DNA of 64,000 bases from Streptomyces abikoensis. Its GTDB lineage: Bacteria; Actinomycetota; Actinomycetes; Streptomycetales; Streptomycetaceae. A model generated the notes under the pieces. It was not told the origin of the DNA. It ran no database searches and saw only the letters and a program-made list of their open reading frames with translations. The stretch is from assembly GCF_014648775.1 (NCBI RefSeq), contig NZ_BMRT01000002.1:124001-188000 (forward strand), written 5' to 3'. This document shows, one piece after another, positions 1-8,172 of the stretch. Each line of letters starts with the position of its first letter. The stretch's first letter is position 1. The translations under genes and the position numbers were made by a program.

Positions 1-71
1 ACGGGTGGCGGAAGCTCGACGAGGGCGGCTTCGCGCCGCACGGGCACGCGTGTGTGCAGGTTCACCAGTAG
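1..71 (+). CDS. C-terminal end of an unidentified protein (partial)
   Basis: The frame beginning at position 3 stays open for 22 codons with high third-position GC and ends at TAG 69-71. The last residues are FAPHGHACVQVHQ. Only the tail of a gene entering from the left edge is present, so no function can be assigned. The following gene on the same strand has its own Shine-Dalgarno site. Confidence 0.5.
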   Translation, partial: GWRKLDEGGFAPHGHACVQVHQ

Positions 72-191
72 CCACCTGCCGTAGGGGGCCTGGCGACACC
101 CCGGTGAGGGGTGCGGGCCAGATGGGACGGCGGCCGCCGGTTTCCTAGCGTCGTGGGTGACGGAACACCCGGCAGATGTGCAGGAGATGTG

Positions 192-1307
192 ATGCGCCGT
201 ACGGTCAGGATGCTCGCCGCCGCTCTGGTGGCGGCGGTGGGGGTGGGGGCCGGGGTGCCCGCGGCCGCCGTCGGTTCGTCCGACGCGGCCTTGCGGAAGG
301 CTCTGGACGGTGTGGTGGCCGGTGGTGACGCCGTGGGGGCGCGGGTCCTGGTGGCCGGGAACGGCCGGACGGTGCGGCTGCGCGCGGGTTCGGCCACGCT
401 GGACGGGCGGCGGCCGGTGCCGTTCGAGGGGCGGTACCGGATCGGCAGCGTCACCAAGACGTTCGTGGCGACCGTGCTGCTCCAGCTGGTCGCCGAGGGG
501 AAGGTGGGGCTGGACGAGCCGGTGCGGCGCCATCTGCCCGGTCTGCTGCCCGCCGACAAGGACGCGATCACCGTGCGCATGCTGCTGCACCACTCCAGCG
601 GGCTGGCCGATTACGTCTCGACCGTCCCCAGGGGGGCCGACTTCGTGCGGCACCGTTTCGACCACTACGACGCCCGGGAGCTGGTGCGCCGGATCGCCGA
701 CAAGCCGCTGCTGTTCGCACCCGGAACGGACTGGAAGTACACCAACGTCAACTACGTCATCGCGGGCCTGCTCGTCGAGGCCGTGACGGGCCGGCCCTGG
801 GGAGCGGAGGTGACCGAGCGCGTCATCCGTCCGCTGGGGCTGCGGGCGACCAGCGTGCCGGGGGACGACGCACGCGTCCCGGGCCCGCACGCCCACGGCT
901 ACGAACGGGTCTCCCCCGGCGCCGGGTCCGTCGACATCACCGAGCTCAACCCGACCGTGGCGGACGCGTCCGGGGCGATGATCTCCAGCGACGCCGACCT
1001 CGACCGTTTCCTCACCGCGCTCACCGGCGGGCGGCTGCTGCCCGCGCGACAGCTCGCCGAACTCCTCCCCCGCGACGGGGACCGCGTCCCCTACGGTCTG
1101 GGGATCTTCCGGGTGCCCAACTCCTGCGGGGTGACGGCCTGGGGCCACACCGGGGAGATCCACGGCTACTACACGCTGGCCCTCACCACCCCGGACCGCT
1201 CCCGGCGGGCGGTCGTGTCGGTGACGACCGCGACGTACCCCCTGCCCGACGACTCGCCCGTGTACGCGGCCGTGCGGAAGCTCACCGACGCCGCCCTGTG
1301 CGGCTGA
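192..1307 (+). CDS. Secreted serine hydrolase, class C beta-lactamase / D-Ala-D-Ala carboxypeptidase family
   Basis: A 371-residue exported penicillin-recognising serine hydrolase, expected to act on D-Ala-D-Ala peptides or related amides outside the cell. Residues 1-26 form a signal peptide (RR start, hydrophobic core, AAA exit). The family motifs are intact: SxxK as SVTK (Ser86, Lys89), YxN as YTN (Tyr183, Asn185) and a C-terminal HTG in WGHTGEIHGY. It resembles the Streptomyces R61 DD-peptidase group, though esterases share this fold. The ATG at 192 was chosen because AGGAG lies just upstream and the signal peptide begins there; the in-frame extension to 111 has no such support. It converges on the next gene over a shared hairpin. 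Confidence 0.88.
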   Translation: MRRTVRMLAAALVAAVGVGAGVPAAAVGSSDAALRKALDGVVAGGDAVGARVLVAGNGRTVRLRAGSATLDGRRPVPFEGRYRIGSVTKTFVATVLLQLVAEGKVGLDEPVRRHLPGLLPADKDAITVRMLLHHSSGLADYVSTVPRGADFVRHRFDHYDARELVRRIADKPLLFAPGTDWKYTNVNYVIAGLLVEAVTGRPWGAEVTERVIRPLGLRATSVPGDDARVPGPHAHGYERVSPGAGSVDITELNPTVADASGAMISSDADLDRFLTALTGGRLLPARQLAELLPRDGDRVPYGLGIFRVPNSCGVTAWGHTGEIHGYYTLALTTPDRSRRAVVSVTTATYPLPDDSPVYAAVRKLTDAALCG

Positions 1308-1308
1308 G

Positions 1309-1330
1309 GCGGGGGCGGGTTCACCCCCGC
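1309..1330. terminator. Bidirectional hairpin between convergent genes
   Basis: GCGGGGG (1309-1315) pairs with CCCCCGC (1324-1330) over an 8-nt loop. It overlaps the ends of two convergent genes, so it could stop transcription from both sides. There is no U-tract, as is common for actinomycete terminators. Confidence 0.55.
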
Positions 1331-2907
1331 TCGGGTTCGGTCAGTTCCTTGGCGACGATGTAGCCGGAGCCGCCGTTGACGCCGTGGCCGGGCCAGGTCG
1401 CGGCGCCGACCATGAAGAGGTTGGGGACCACGGTCCGGTGCGAGGGCCGGCCCGGCAGTGGTCGCAGGAGGTAGCTCTGGGCGAGTTCGTGGCTGCCGCC
1501 GTAGGGGTCGCCGGGGCCGCAGTTGGGGTTGAAGCGGGCGAGGTCGGGCGGGGCGATCACATGGCGGCCGAGGACGGTGCCGGGCAGGCCGGGGGCGTGG
1601 CGGGCGGCGAGTTCGAGGACGCGGTCCGCGAAGGCGTTCTTGACGTCGTCGGTCCAGCCGTCCGTCGTGTCGATCTCGCCCGCCGCGTCGCCGCGCGGGC
1701 GCAGCGGGACGTCGAGGAGTTGCAGCCGGGCCACGGCCGCGCCCGGTGGGCAGCGGGTGGGGTCCGCCGCGGCGGGGGTGTCGAGGGAGATGGTGGGTTC
1801 CGCCGGGAGGAGGCCGCGGGTGGCCTCGTTGACCGAGCGGGAGAGGGCGTCGAGGCCGCCGGTGAGGTGGGACTGGCCGGTCCTGGCGAGGCGTTCGTCG
1901 GCGAACCGGGGCGGCGCGGAGAGGGCGAGGTGGATCTGTACGCAGCCGCGCCCGTAGCGGTAGTCGGCCGCCTGGCGCCGGATGAGGGGCGGTACGACGC
2001 CGTCCTCGTGGGCGAGCAGCTTGAGGTAGAGCTGGTCTGGGTTGACGGAGGCGACGACGGCCCGGTCGGCGCGCACGACCTCGCCGTCGGCCGTGCGGAC
2101 GCCCACGGCGCGGCCGTCGCGGACCAGGATCCGCTCCACCCACCGCCCGGTCTCGACGCGGCCGCCGTGCCGTTCGGTGAGCGCGGCGAGGGCGCGGGCG
2201 AGCCGTTCGCTGCCGCCCTCGGGGGTGGGCATGCCGGCGGAGGTGACGGCGAGGAGCACCATGACGGTCCAGAAGGAGCTGTTGACCTCGTCGGGGCCGC
2301 GGCCCAGGTGGAGGGCCCAGGGCGCGAGCAGTCCGTGGGCGACCGGTGAGGCGAAGGTGTGCTCCAGCAGGTCCCGGGCGGTGCGCAGGAACTGCTGGGT
2401 GAAGGTCGAGTAGTGCCCGTCGTCGTGCGTCAGGTCGTGGATGACGCGGGCGGACGCGGGGCTCGCGAGCTCGGCCGCGAACAGCTGGAACACCGGGCCG
2501 GCGTGGGGCTGGAAGTCCTCGAGGAGGGCGGTCAGGGCGGCGCCGTCGCCGGAGGCGAGGCGCTCGGCCTCGGCCACGTTCTCCCCGGGGTCGGTCGAGA
2601 GCACGGCGGTCCGCCCGCCGGGCATCGACACGCCCACGCAGTAACGGGAGTTGCGGTAGGTGAGGCCGAGGGCGGTGAGCTCCGGGCCGAGTTCGGCGTA
2701 GGCGGGGCCGGTGGTGAACAGGGGGTGCGCGGAGGAGTAGGTGTCGTGGAGAAAGCCGGGGACGGTGAGCTCTTCGGTGCGTACGAGCCCGCCGGGCCGG
2801 TCGTTTCCCTCGAGGACGACGACGCCCCGGCCCGCCCGGGCCAGGTATGCCGCCGTGACCAGGGCGTTGTGGCCGCTGCCGACCACCACCACGTCATAAC
2901 GCCGCAT
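1321..2907 (-). CDS. FAD-dependent oxidoreductase, phytoene dehydrogenase-like (PYROXD2-type)
   Basis: A 528-residue flavoprotein. The N-terminus carries the dinucleotide-binding motif VVGSGHNALVTAAYLARAG followed by a GRGVVVLEGNDRPGG segment, and the C-terminus closes with a GVNGGSGYIVAKEL-type flavin-binding segment. Relatives oxidise or isomerise polyenes or act as uncharacterised amine/alkene oxidoreductases; the substrate here is unknown. No phytoene synthase or other carotenoid gene is adjacent, so a carotenoid role is not supported. ATG 2907 begins right at the FAD motif. An in-frame GTG at 2922 is an alternative, and neither start has a good Shine-Dalgarno site. Confidence 0.82.
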   Translation of the reverse strand: MRRYDVVVVGSGHNALVTAAYLARAGRGVVVLEGNDRPGGLVRTEELTVPGFLHDTYSSAHPLFTTGPAYAELGPELTALGLTYRNSRYCVGVSMPGGRTAVLSTDPGENVAEAERLASGDGAALTALLEDFQPHAGPVFQLFAAELASPASARVIHDLTHDDGHYSTFTQQFLRTARDLLEHTFASPVAHGLLAPWALHLGRGPDEVNSSFWTVMVLLAVTSAGMPTPEGGSERLARALAALTERHGGRVETGRWVERILVRDGRAVGVRTADGEVVRADRAVVASVNPDQLYLKLLAHEDGVVPPLIRRQAADYRYGRGCVQIHLALSAPPRFADERLARTGQSHLTGGLDALSRSVNEATRGLLPAEPTISLDTPAAADPTRCPPGAAVARLQLLDVPLRPRGDAAGEIDTTDGWTDDVKNAFADRVLELAARHAPGLPGTVLGRHVIAPPDLARFNPNCGPGDPYGGSHELAQSYLLRPLPGRPSHRTVVPNLFMVGAATWPGHGVNGGSGYIVAKELTEPERG

Positions 2908-3001
2908 GGTGGATGGTGGCACGCGGGCTTCGCCCGGGTGAAGTACGCAAAGGGCTGAGACGGGACGGGAGCCGCGTCTACGCGGCGCGGCCCGTTCCCG
3001 G

Positions 3002-3577
3002 TCAGGCCAGCCCTTCCAGCAGGGTCCGGGAGGCGTCGAGCATCAGCCGGCACACCCGTTCCGGGTCGGCGCCGGCCAGCGGTTCCTGGCGTACGACGAG
3101 CCGGGTGAGCCCGATGCCGAGCAGCCAGGCGAGGACGAGGGCCGCGCGCAGCTCGGCGTCCTCCTCGCCGGTGAGCCGGGCCAGCGTCCGGGCGTACTCC
3201 TCGCTCAGGCGCCGGCTGGCGTCCGCCACCTCGTCCTCGCCCCCGGCGGAGCGCAGGAAGACCTCCAGGGACCGGTCGCCCTGGGGGGCGTCGCCGGCGG
3301 GGTCGAGCAGCCCGCGCAGGGCCGATTCCAGCAGCCGTTCCGGCGGGGTCTCGCGCAGCCGTCTGCGCCCGTCGTTGGCCATGACCTCGCCGAAGAGGGC
3401 GGTCTTGGAGCCGAAGTAGCGGAAAAGCAGGGCCTGGTTGACGCCGGCGCGGTCGGCGATCGCGCGGACGGTCGTCCGGTCGTACCCCCGCTCGGCGAAC
3501 AGCCCGGCCGCGGCGTCGATCAGCGCCTGCCGGGTCGTGTCGGCGTGCCGCCGCCGTACGGGCTTGCCCTCGGTCAT
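3002..3577 (-). CDS. TetR-family transcriptional repressor
   Basis: A 191-residue regulator with the N-terminal TetR helix-turn-helix (GYDRTTVRAIADRAGVNQAL then FRYFGSKTALF, about residues 29-65) and a variable C-terminal ligand domain. It is transcribed away from the P450-ferredoxin genes. The 134-bp divergent region holds a perfect inverted repeat just after a recognisable promoter, so it most likely represses that operon and perhaps itself. Start 3577 has GGGGAGGAG upstream; the longer reading frame to 3661 would run into the operator region. Confidence 0.9.
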   Translation of the reverse strand: MTEGKPVRRRHADTTRQALIDAAAGLFAERGYDRTTVRAIADRAGVNQALLFRYFGSKTALFGEVMANDGRRRLRETPPERLLESALRGLLDPAGDAPQGDRSLEVFLRSAGGEDEVADASRRLSEEYARTLARLTGEEDAELRAALVLAWLLGIGLTRLVVRQEPLAGADPERVCRLMLDASRTLLEGLA

Positions 3578-3645
3578 CCCGCTCCTCCCCACGAGTCCGC
3601 CCGGTGTCCCCCCGGCGGGTGCGACAACCCTGGCCGAAGGCACCG

Positions 3646-3674
3646 TTGACGCGCTACCCACCCCGCCCTACGTT
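3646..3674 (+). promoter_or_regulatory. Sigma-70-like promoter of the P450-ferredoxin operon
   Basis: A -35 TTGACG (3646-3651) and a -10 TACGTT (3669-3674) are separated by exactly 17 bp. Predicted transcription start is near 3681, inside the inverted repeat that follows. Confidence 0.6.
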
Positions 3675-3676
3675 TT

Positions 3677-3694
3677 TGTAAGCAGACGCTTACA
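3677..3694. promoter_or_regulatory. TetR-type operator, perfect inverted repeat
   Basis: TGTAAGC (3677-3683), spacer AGAC, GCTTACA (3688-3694). The two 7-bp arms match perfectly. The site begins 2 bp after the -10 box and ends 17 bp before the P450 start codon, an ideal position for repression by the divergently encoded TetR protein. Confidence 0.72.
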
Positions 3695-3711
3695 TCGCGA
3701 AGAGGGGTCTC

Positions 3712-4902
3712 ATGTCCACCTCCCACGACGAACCTGTCGTCTATCCCTTCAACAACGCCGAAGAGCTCGCCCTGTCCACGGCGTACGAGCGCGCTCGGCA
3801 CGAAGAGGGGCTGCTGCGGGTGCGGTTGCCCTACGGCGAGCCGGCCTGGCTCGCGACCCGGTACGCGGACGCCCGGCTCGTCCTGGGCGACCGCCGGTTC
3901 AGCCGGGCCGCCGCCCAGGAGCACGACGCGCCCCGCCAGTCGGAGGGCCGGACCGACGCCGGCCTCCTCTCCATGGACCCGCCCGACCACACCCGGCTGC
4001 GCACCCTGGTGACCAAGGCGTTCACCGTGCAGCGGGTGGAACGGCTGCGGCCGGGCATCCGCGCCCTGGCCGAGGGCCTGGTGGACGACATGGTCGCGGC
4101 GGGCCCGCCCGCCGACCTGGTCGAGGACTTCGCGCTGCCGCTCCCGGTCGCCGTGATCTGCCGGATGCTCGGCGTGCCCGAGGAGGACCGGCCGCTCTTC
4201 CGCAAGTGGAGCGACGACGCGCTGTCCACCAGCTCGCTCACCGCCGAGGAGTGGGAGAAGAGCCGGGAGGAGCTGCGGGCCTATATGGCCGGGCTGGTCG
4301 CCGAGCACCGCGCCCGGCCCGCCGACGACCTGATGACGGCGCTGATCGAGGCGCGGGACGGCACCGGCCGGCTCTCCGAGCTGGAGCTGGTCGACCTGTG
4401 CGTGGGCATCCTCGTGGCCGGCCACGAGACGACCGCCACCCAGATCCCCAACTTCCTGCTGACGCTCCTGGAGCACCCCGGTGAGCTGGCGCGGCTGGGC
4501 GAGGACCCGGAGCGGATCCCGGCCGCGGTCGAGGAGCTGATGCGCTTCGTTCCCCTGGGCATGGCCGCGAGTTTCGCCCGCTACGCCACCGAGGACGTCG
4601 AGGTGGGCGGCACGCTGGTGCGGGCGGGCGAGCCGGTCCTGGTGGCCGTCGGCTCCGCCAACCGCGACGCGCGGCGGTTCGACTCCCCCGACATCCTCGA
4701 CCTGGGCCGGGAGGGAAACCAGCACCTGGGCTTCGGCCATGGCGTCCACCACTGTCTGGGCGCGCCCCTGGCCCGTCTCGAGCTCCAGGAGGCGCTGCGG
4801 GCGCTGGCCCTGCGGCTGCCCGGCGTCCACCTCGCCGGGGATGTCGTGTGGAAGACGGAGATGCTGGTCCGGGGGCCGCGTTCGATGCCGGTGGGGTGGT
4901 GA
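3712..4902 (+). CDS. Cytochrome P450 (bacterial class I)
   Basis: A 396-residue soluble haem monooxygenase. Visible landmarks are the I-helix AGHETT (236-241), the K-helix region VEELMRF (273-279) and the haem loop FGHGVHHCLG with proximal Cys348. The substrate is unknown; the sequence belongs to the broad CYP105/107-like actinobacterial group. A ferredoxin gene follows after 3 bp, giving it a likely electron donor. A reductase is not encoded nearby and is presumably shared. Start 3712 follows AGAGGGG. Expression is probably controlled by the operator at 3677-3694. Confidence 0.93.
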   Translation: MSTSHDEPVVYPFNNAEELALSTAYERARHEEGLLRVRLPYGEPAWLATRYADARLVLGDRRFSRAAAQEHDAPRQSEGRTDAGLLSMDPPDHTRLRTLVTKAFTVQRVERLRPGIRALAEGLVDDMVAAGPPADLVEDFALPLPVAVICRMLGVPEEDRPLFRKWSDDALSTSSLTAEEWEKSREELRAYMAGLVAEHRARPADDLMTALIEARDGTGRLSELELVDLCVGILVAGHETTATQIPNFLLTLLEHPGELARLGEDPERIPAAVEELMRFVPLGMAASFARYATEDVEVGGTLVRAGEPVLVAVGSANRDARRFDSPDILDLGREGNQHLGFGHGVHHCLGAPLARLELQEALRALALRLPGVHLAGDVVWKTEMLVRGPRSMPVGW

Positions 4903-4905
4903 GCG

Positions 4906-5121
4906 ATGGCCTGGCGGGTGACGGTGGACCGCGGCCGGTGCATGGGCTCGGGAATCTGCACGGCCCTGGCGCCGGGGCTGTTCAGGATGGACGGCGAGCG
5001 GTCGCACGGGCCGGACGGGGAGTGCGCGCCGGACGAGGCGCTCGTCGACGCGGCGGACTCCTGCCCGGCGGGGGCCATCACCGTCGTCGAGGACGGGCGG
5101 GTGATCGGCCCCAGCGACTGA
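4906..5121 (+). CDS. Ferredoxin, 3Fe-4S type, P450 partner
   Basis: A 71-residue acidic electron carrier. The cluster ligands follow the CX5C...CP pattern, Cys12, Cys18 and Cys53 in CMGSGIC and CPAGAI, typical of the 3Fe-4S ferredoxins paired with Streptomyces P450s. An extra Cys40 lies in the variable loop. It begins 3 bp after the P450 stop codon, so it is almost certainly cotranscribed and delivers electrons to that enzyme, possibly also to the second P450 encoded convergently. Confidence 0.93.
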   Translation: MAWRVTVDRGRCMGSGICTALAPGLFRMDGERSHGPDGECAPDEALVDAADSCPAGAITVVEDGRVIGPSD

Positions 5122-5139
5122 GCCCGGTGCTCACGGTCC

Positions 5140-6351
5140 TCAGCACTCGACGAGCAGTTCCCGCAGCCCCCGGATGACGAAGCCCTCCTTCCACTCGGGC
5201 TCCGCCACGAGCCGCAGGTTCGGCGCCCGCCGCAGCAGCTCGCCGAAGGACGCCGCGAGTTCGAGGCGGGCGAGCGGCGCGCCCAGGCAGTAGTGGATGC
5301 CCGCGCCGAAGCTGAGGTGGGGGTTGTCGGCGCGGGTGAGGTCCAGCCGCTCCGGTGCGGGGAACCGGTCCGGGTCGTGGTTGGCGGAGCCGAGGAGCAG
5401 GGCGACCTCGCTGCCGCGCGGGACGAACGTGCCGCCGATCTCGATGTCGTCGAGCACCCAGCGTTCGAAGAGCTGGAGTGGGGTGTCGTAGCGCATCAGC
5501 TCCTCGATCGCCCCCGGCAGCAGCCCGTGGTCGGCGCGCAGGGCGGCGAGCTGCTCCGGGTGGCGGAAGAGCGCCCACCAGCCGTTGCCGGTGGTGTTGA
5601 CGGTGGCCTCGTGACCGGCGTTGAGGAGCAGGACGCAGGTGGAGACCATCTCCTGCTCCGTCAGCCGGTCCCCCTCGTCGTGGGCGACGATCAGCGCGCT
5701 GATCAAGTCGTCGCCGGGGTCGGCGCGGCGGGCGGCGATCAGTTCGCGCAGGTAGGCGGAGAACTCGGTCGAGGCCCGTACCGCGCGTCGCGCCGCCTCC
5801 TCGCCGGGGTTCAGCTCGTACATCCCGCAGATGTCCGCCGACCAGGGGCGCAGCAGGCCCCGGTCGGCGGCGGGGATTCCGAGCATCTCGGCGATGACGG
5901 CCACCGGCAGGGGCTCGGCCAGGGACGTCATCAGATCGCCGCCGCCGTCGGCGAGGAGCCCGTCGACCAGTTCGCGGGCCAGCCGCCGGACGACCGGCGC
6001 GAGCCGTTCGACGGTGCGCGGGGTGAACGCCTGTGACACCAGGCGCCGGATCCTGGTGTGGTCGGGCGGTTCCAGGTCCAGCAGGCCCTGGTCGTTGAGG
6101 GTGTGGAAGGGCTCGTGCTCGGGGGGCGGCGGCGTCCGCCCGAACTCCTCGTGGGTGAACCGGTGGAGGTAGGTGCGCCCCAGTCGCCGGTCGCGCAGCA
6201 GCGACGAGACGTCGGTGTGCCGGGGCACCAGCCACTGCCGGGTGGGCTCGAACCAGTGCACGGGCCCGGCCGCGCGCAGGGCCGCGAACCCGGGATAGGG
6301 GTCGGCCACGAACCGGGGGGCCCACGGGGCGAAATCGGCGCTCGCATCCAT
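5140..6351 (-). CDS. Cytochrome P450 (second, convergent)
   Basis: A 403-residue P450 with I-helix AGHEATVN, K-helix IEELMRYD and haem loop FGAGIHYCLG (Cys355). It is clearly a different subfamily from the P450 at 3712: the N-terminus opens with a DPYPGFAALR motif and the B-C region differs. It converges on the ferredoxin gene with an 18-bp gap and may use the same ferredoxin. The acetyltransferase gene ends 9 bp upstream of its start, on the same strand, so the two may be cotranscribed. Substrate unknown. Confidence 0.92.
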   Translation of the reverse strand: MDASADFAPWAPRFVADPYPGFAALRAAGPVHWFEPTRQWLVPRHTDVSSLLRDRRLGRTYLHRFTHEEFGRTPPPPEHEPFHTLNDQGLLDLEPPDHTRIRRLVSQAFTPRTVERLAPVVRRLARELVDGLLADGGGDLMTSLAEPLPVAVIAEMLGIPAADRGLLRPWSADICGMYELNPGEEAARRAVRASTEFSAYLRELIAARRADPGDDLISALIVAHDEGDRLTEQEMVSTCVLLLNAGHEATVNTTGNGWWALFRHPEQLAALRADHGLLPGAIEELMRYDTPLQLFERWVLDDIEIGGTFVPRGSEVALLLGSANHDPDRFPAPERLDLTRADNPHLSFGAGIHYCLGAPLARLELAASFGELLRRAPNLRLVAEPEWKEGFVIRGLRELLVEC

Positions 6352-6360
6352 GTGCGGATG

Positions 6361-6948
6361 CTACTCGGGGCGGTCGGTCGCCAGCCGGGCGTGCAGGTGG
6401 GCGTCGTGGCGCCGCCCGGAGGGTTCCTTGAAGAAGTCCCGCATCACTCCCTCCAGGCCGAAGCCGGCGGCGACGGCCACGCGGCACGAGGCGACGTTGG
6501 CCAGGACGTGGTCGAGCGCGATCCGGTGCACGCCGAGGCCGCCGTCCTCGGGGGCGGCGAGGGCCCAGCGGGCCGCCGCGTCGAGGGCGGCCCGGGCCGC
6601 GCCCCGGCCCCGGGAGCGCGGCGTGACCCAGTAGCCGACGACCGCCTGGTCCGGCAGCCGGTTGATCTCACGGACGCTCAGCGCCCCGTGGAACTCCCCC
6701 GTCGTCCCGTCGGTGATGGCGAAGTAGGCGTCCCCGGCCGCCCACCCCGCCATGCGCGGCTCGAGCCAGATGGCCGCGCGCTCCTGGACGGACGCCTGGA
6801 CGGTGGCGTGGCCGGCCGCCCAGCGGAGGATGTCCGCGTCGCGCAGCGCTTCGGCGACGGCGGGCTCGTCGCTCTCCCGGAGGGGCCGCAGGAGCAGCCC
6901 CCCGGCGGTGAGGGTCGTCGGGGCCAGAGTTCGCGTGGCAAAGGTCAT
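6361..6948 (-). CDS. GNAT-family N-acetyltransferase, RimJ/RimL-like
   Basis: A 195-residue acyl-CoA-dependent acetyltransferase. It opens with LLLRPLRESDEPAVAEAL, typical of RimJ/RimL-like GNATs, and has the acetyl-CoA loop region VTPRSRGRGAARAAL, followed by GVHRIALDHVLANVASCRVAVAAGF. The substrate may be a protein N-terminus or a small amine. ATG 6948 matches the family N-terminus, but the only good Shine-Dalgarno (AAAGGAG) lies about 15 nt upstream, which is long. It ends 9 bp before the second P450 start and begins 46 bp after the cis-prenyltransferase stop on the same strand, suggesting one transcription unit. Confidence 0.82.
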   Translation of the reverse strand: MTFATRTLAPTTLTAGGLLLRPLRESDEPAVAEALRDADILRWAAGHATVQASVQERAAIWLEPRMAGWAAGDAYFAITDGTTGEFHGALSVREINRLPDQAVVGYWVTPRSRGRGAARAALDAAARWALAAPEDGGLGVHRIALDHVLANVASCRVAVAAGFGLEGVMRDFFKEPSGRRHDAHLHARLATDRPE

Positions 6949-6994
6949 GTCTGTGTTGTAGTCGATCTCCTTTCGCCGGTGGGGGGCGGGGTGT

Positions 6995-7741
6995 TCACAA
7001 GCCGTAGCGCCGGTGCCGCGACGCGTACGAGTCCAGGGCCAGGTCGAAGTCGTCACGGGTGAAGGAGGGCCAGGGGACGTCGCAGAAGTAGAACTCGGAG
7101 GCGGCGGTCTGCCAGAGCAGGAAGCCGGAGAGCCGCTGCTCCCCCGAGGTCCGGATGATCAGGTCGGGATCGGGCTGGTTGCGGGTGTAGAGGTGCTCGG
7201 CGATCAGGTGCTGCCAGTTGCCCGCCGGGTCGTCGGCGTCGGCGGGCGGCATGGTGCCGGCGCACAGGATCTGCCGTACGGCGTGGGCGATCTCCCGGCG
7301 GCCGTCGTAGGCGACCGCGACGTTCACGGTCATGCCGGTCGCCCGGTGGCTGGTGTGGCGGGCCCGTTCCATGGCGACGCGCAGATGGGCCGGCAGGGCC
7401 ATCAGGTCGCCGATGGGGTTGACGGGCCAGCGCCGGAGGGCGGCCAGTTCCTCGATGGTCTCGCCGATCAGCGGAAGCAGGCCGGACAGTTCCTGGTCGG
7501 ACCGCTTCAGGTTGTCGGTCGACAGCCCCCATAAAGTCAGCGCGGTGAGCCCGGCCTGCTCGGCCCACTCGCACACCTCGCGGAGCCGGCGCGCGCCTTC
7601 CCGGTAGCCCTCGACGGGGTCGAGACCCCGGGCCCGGGCCCAGCGCCGGTTGCCGTCCATGATGATGCCCACGTGCTGGGGTATCGGCCGGGCCGTGGCC
7701 GGCCGGGCCACGGCGGGGCTCGTACTGACCACTCCTGACAT
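6995..7741 (-). CDS. Cis-prenyltransferase, UppS / short-chain Z-isoprenyl diphosphate synthase family
   Basis: A 248-residue enzyme that condenses isopentenyl diphosphate with an allylic diphosphate to a Z-prenyl diphosphate. It has HVGIIMDGNRRWA with the catalytic Asp29, and the C-terminal RTSGEQRLSGFLLWQ motif that binds the diphosphate. The usual STENW segment reads STDNL here, with Trp replaced by Leu, so product length may differ from housekeeping undecaprenyl synthase. It is smaller than typical Streptomyces UppS and sits upstream of an acetyltransferase and a P450 gene. It may be an accessory prenyltransferase rather than the cell-wall enzyme. Start 7741 has a strong AAGGAGG. Confidence 0.85.
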   Translation of the reverse strand: MSGVVSTSPAVARPATARPIPQHVGIIMDGNRRWARARGLDPVEGYREGARRLREVCEWAEQAGLTALTLWGLSTDNLKRSDQELSGLLPLIGETIEELAALRRWPVNPIGDLMALPAHLRVAMERARHTSHRATGMTVNVAVAYDGRREIAHAVRQILCAGTMPPADADDPAGNWQHLIAEHLYTRNQPDPDLIIRTSGEQRLSGFLLWQTAASEFYFCDVPWPSFTRDDFDLALDSYASRHRRYGL

Positions 7742-8172
7742 GCGGTGCCTCCTTGCCGCTCACCCGGGTCCCGCCGGCGGGGGCCGGCCCGGGTCCGGGA
7801 ACGTACGCAGGGCCTGTCTCGGTGGTGGATCGGGGGGACCGTCACACCTCACACCTCTGAGCCCCGGAGGGCAATCACCCTCACGGGGGGCTCACGCGCC
7901 TCAGCGGCGCACAGCTACCACCGGCGACGGGGAGCGTCGGGCTCCCCGCTCCGTGCGCCCGCGCTCCGCGCCTCGTACGCCGTGATCGGCCGGCCACCGC
8001 GATGGGGATGAATGTGAGCCACGGTCACACACTTTCCGTGAGGTGGCTGACTCAACCTCGGCAACTTTGTTCGCCCGGGCTACGACCCTACGACACCTTC
8101 GACCACGAGGCGGGCGGCATATTCCGTAGGCGGATCGCCGGAGGCAGGTGCCGAGCTCTTCGCGATGGCCGC
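7742..8172. other. 431-bp intergenic region
   Basis: It lies upstream of the cis-prenyltransferase gene and downstream of the chitinase gene, both on the minus strand. Near 7742-7760 is the prenyltransferase ribosome-binding site. Around 7927-7945 GGGGAGC and GGCTCCCC can form a hairpin. Around 8015-8031 GTGAGCCACGGTCAC is a near-palindrome. No convincing ORF, promoter hexamer pair or RNA gene was found. Confidence 0.5.

Noticed and set aside
1321..2907. Carotenoid biosynthesis assignment for the phytoene dehydrogenase-like gene
   Set aside because: No phytoene synthase, cyclase or GGPP synthase is nearby, and the sequence is of the PYROXD2 type.
8015..8031. GTGAGCCACGGTCAC as a Crp binding site
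   Set aside because: The spacing is one base off the Streptomyces Crp consensus, and it lies downstream of the chitinase gene, far from any start codon.
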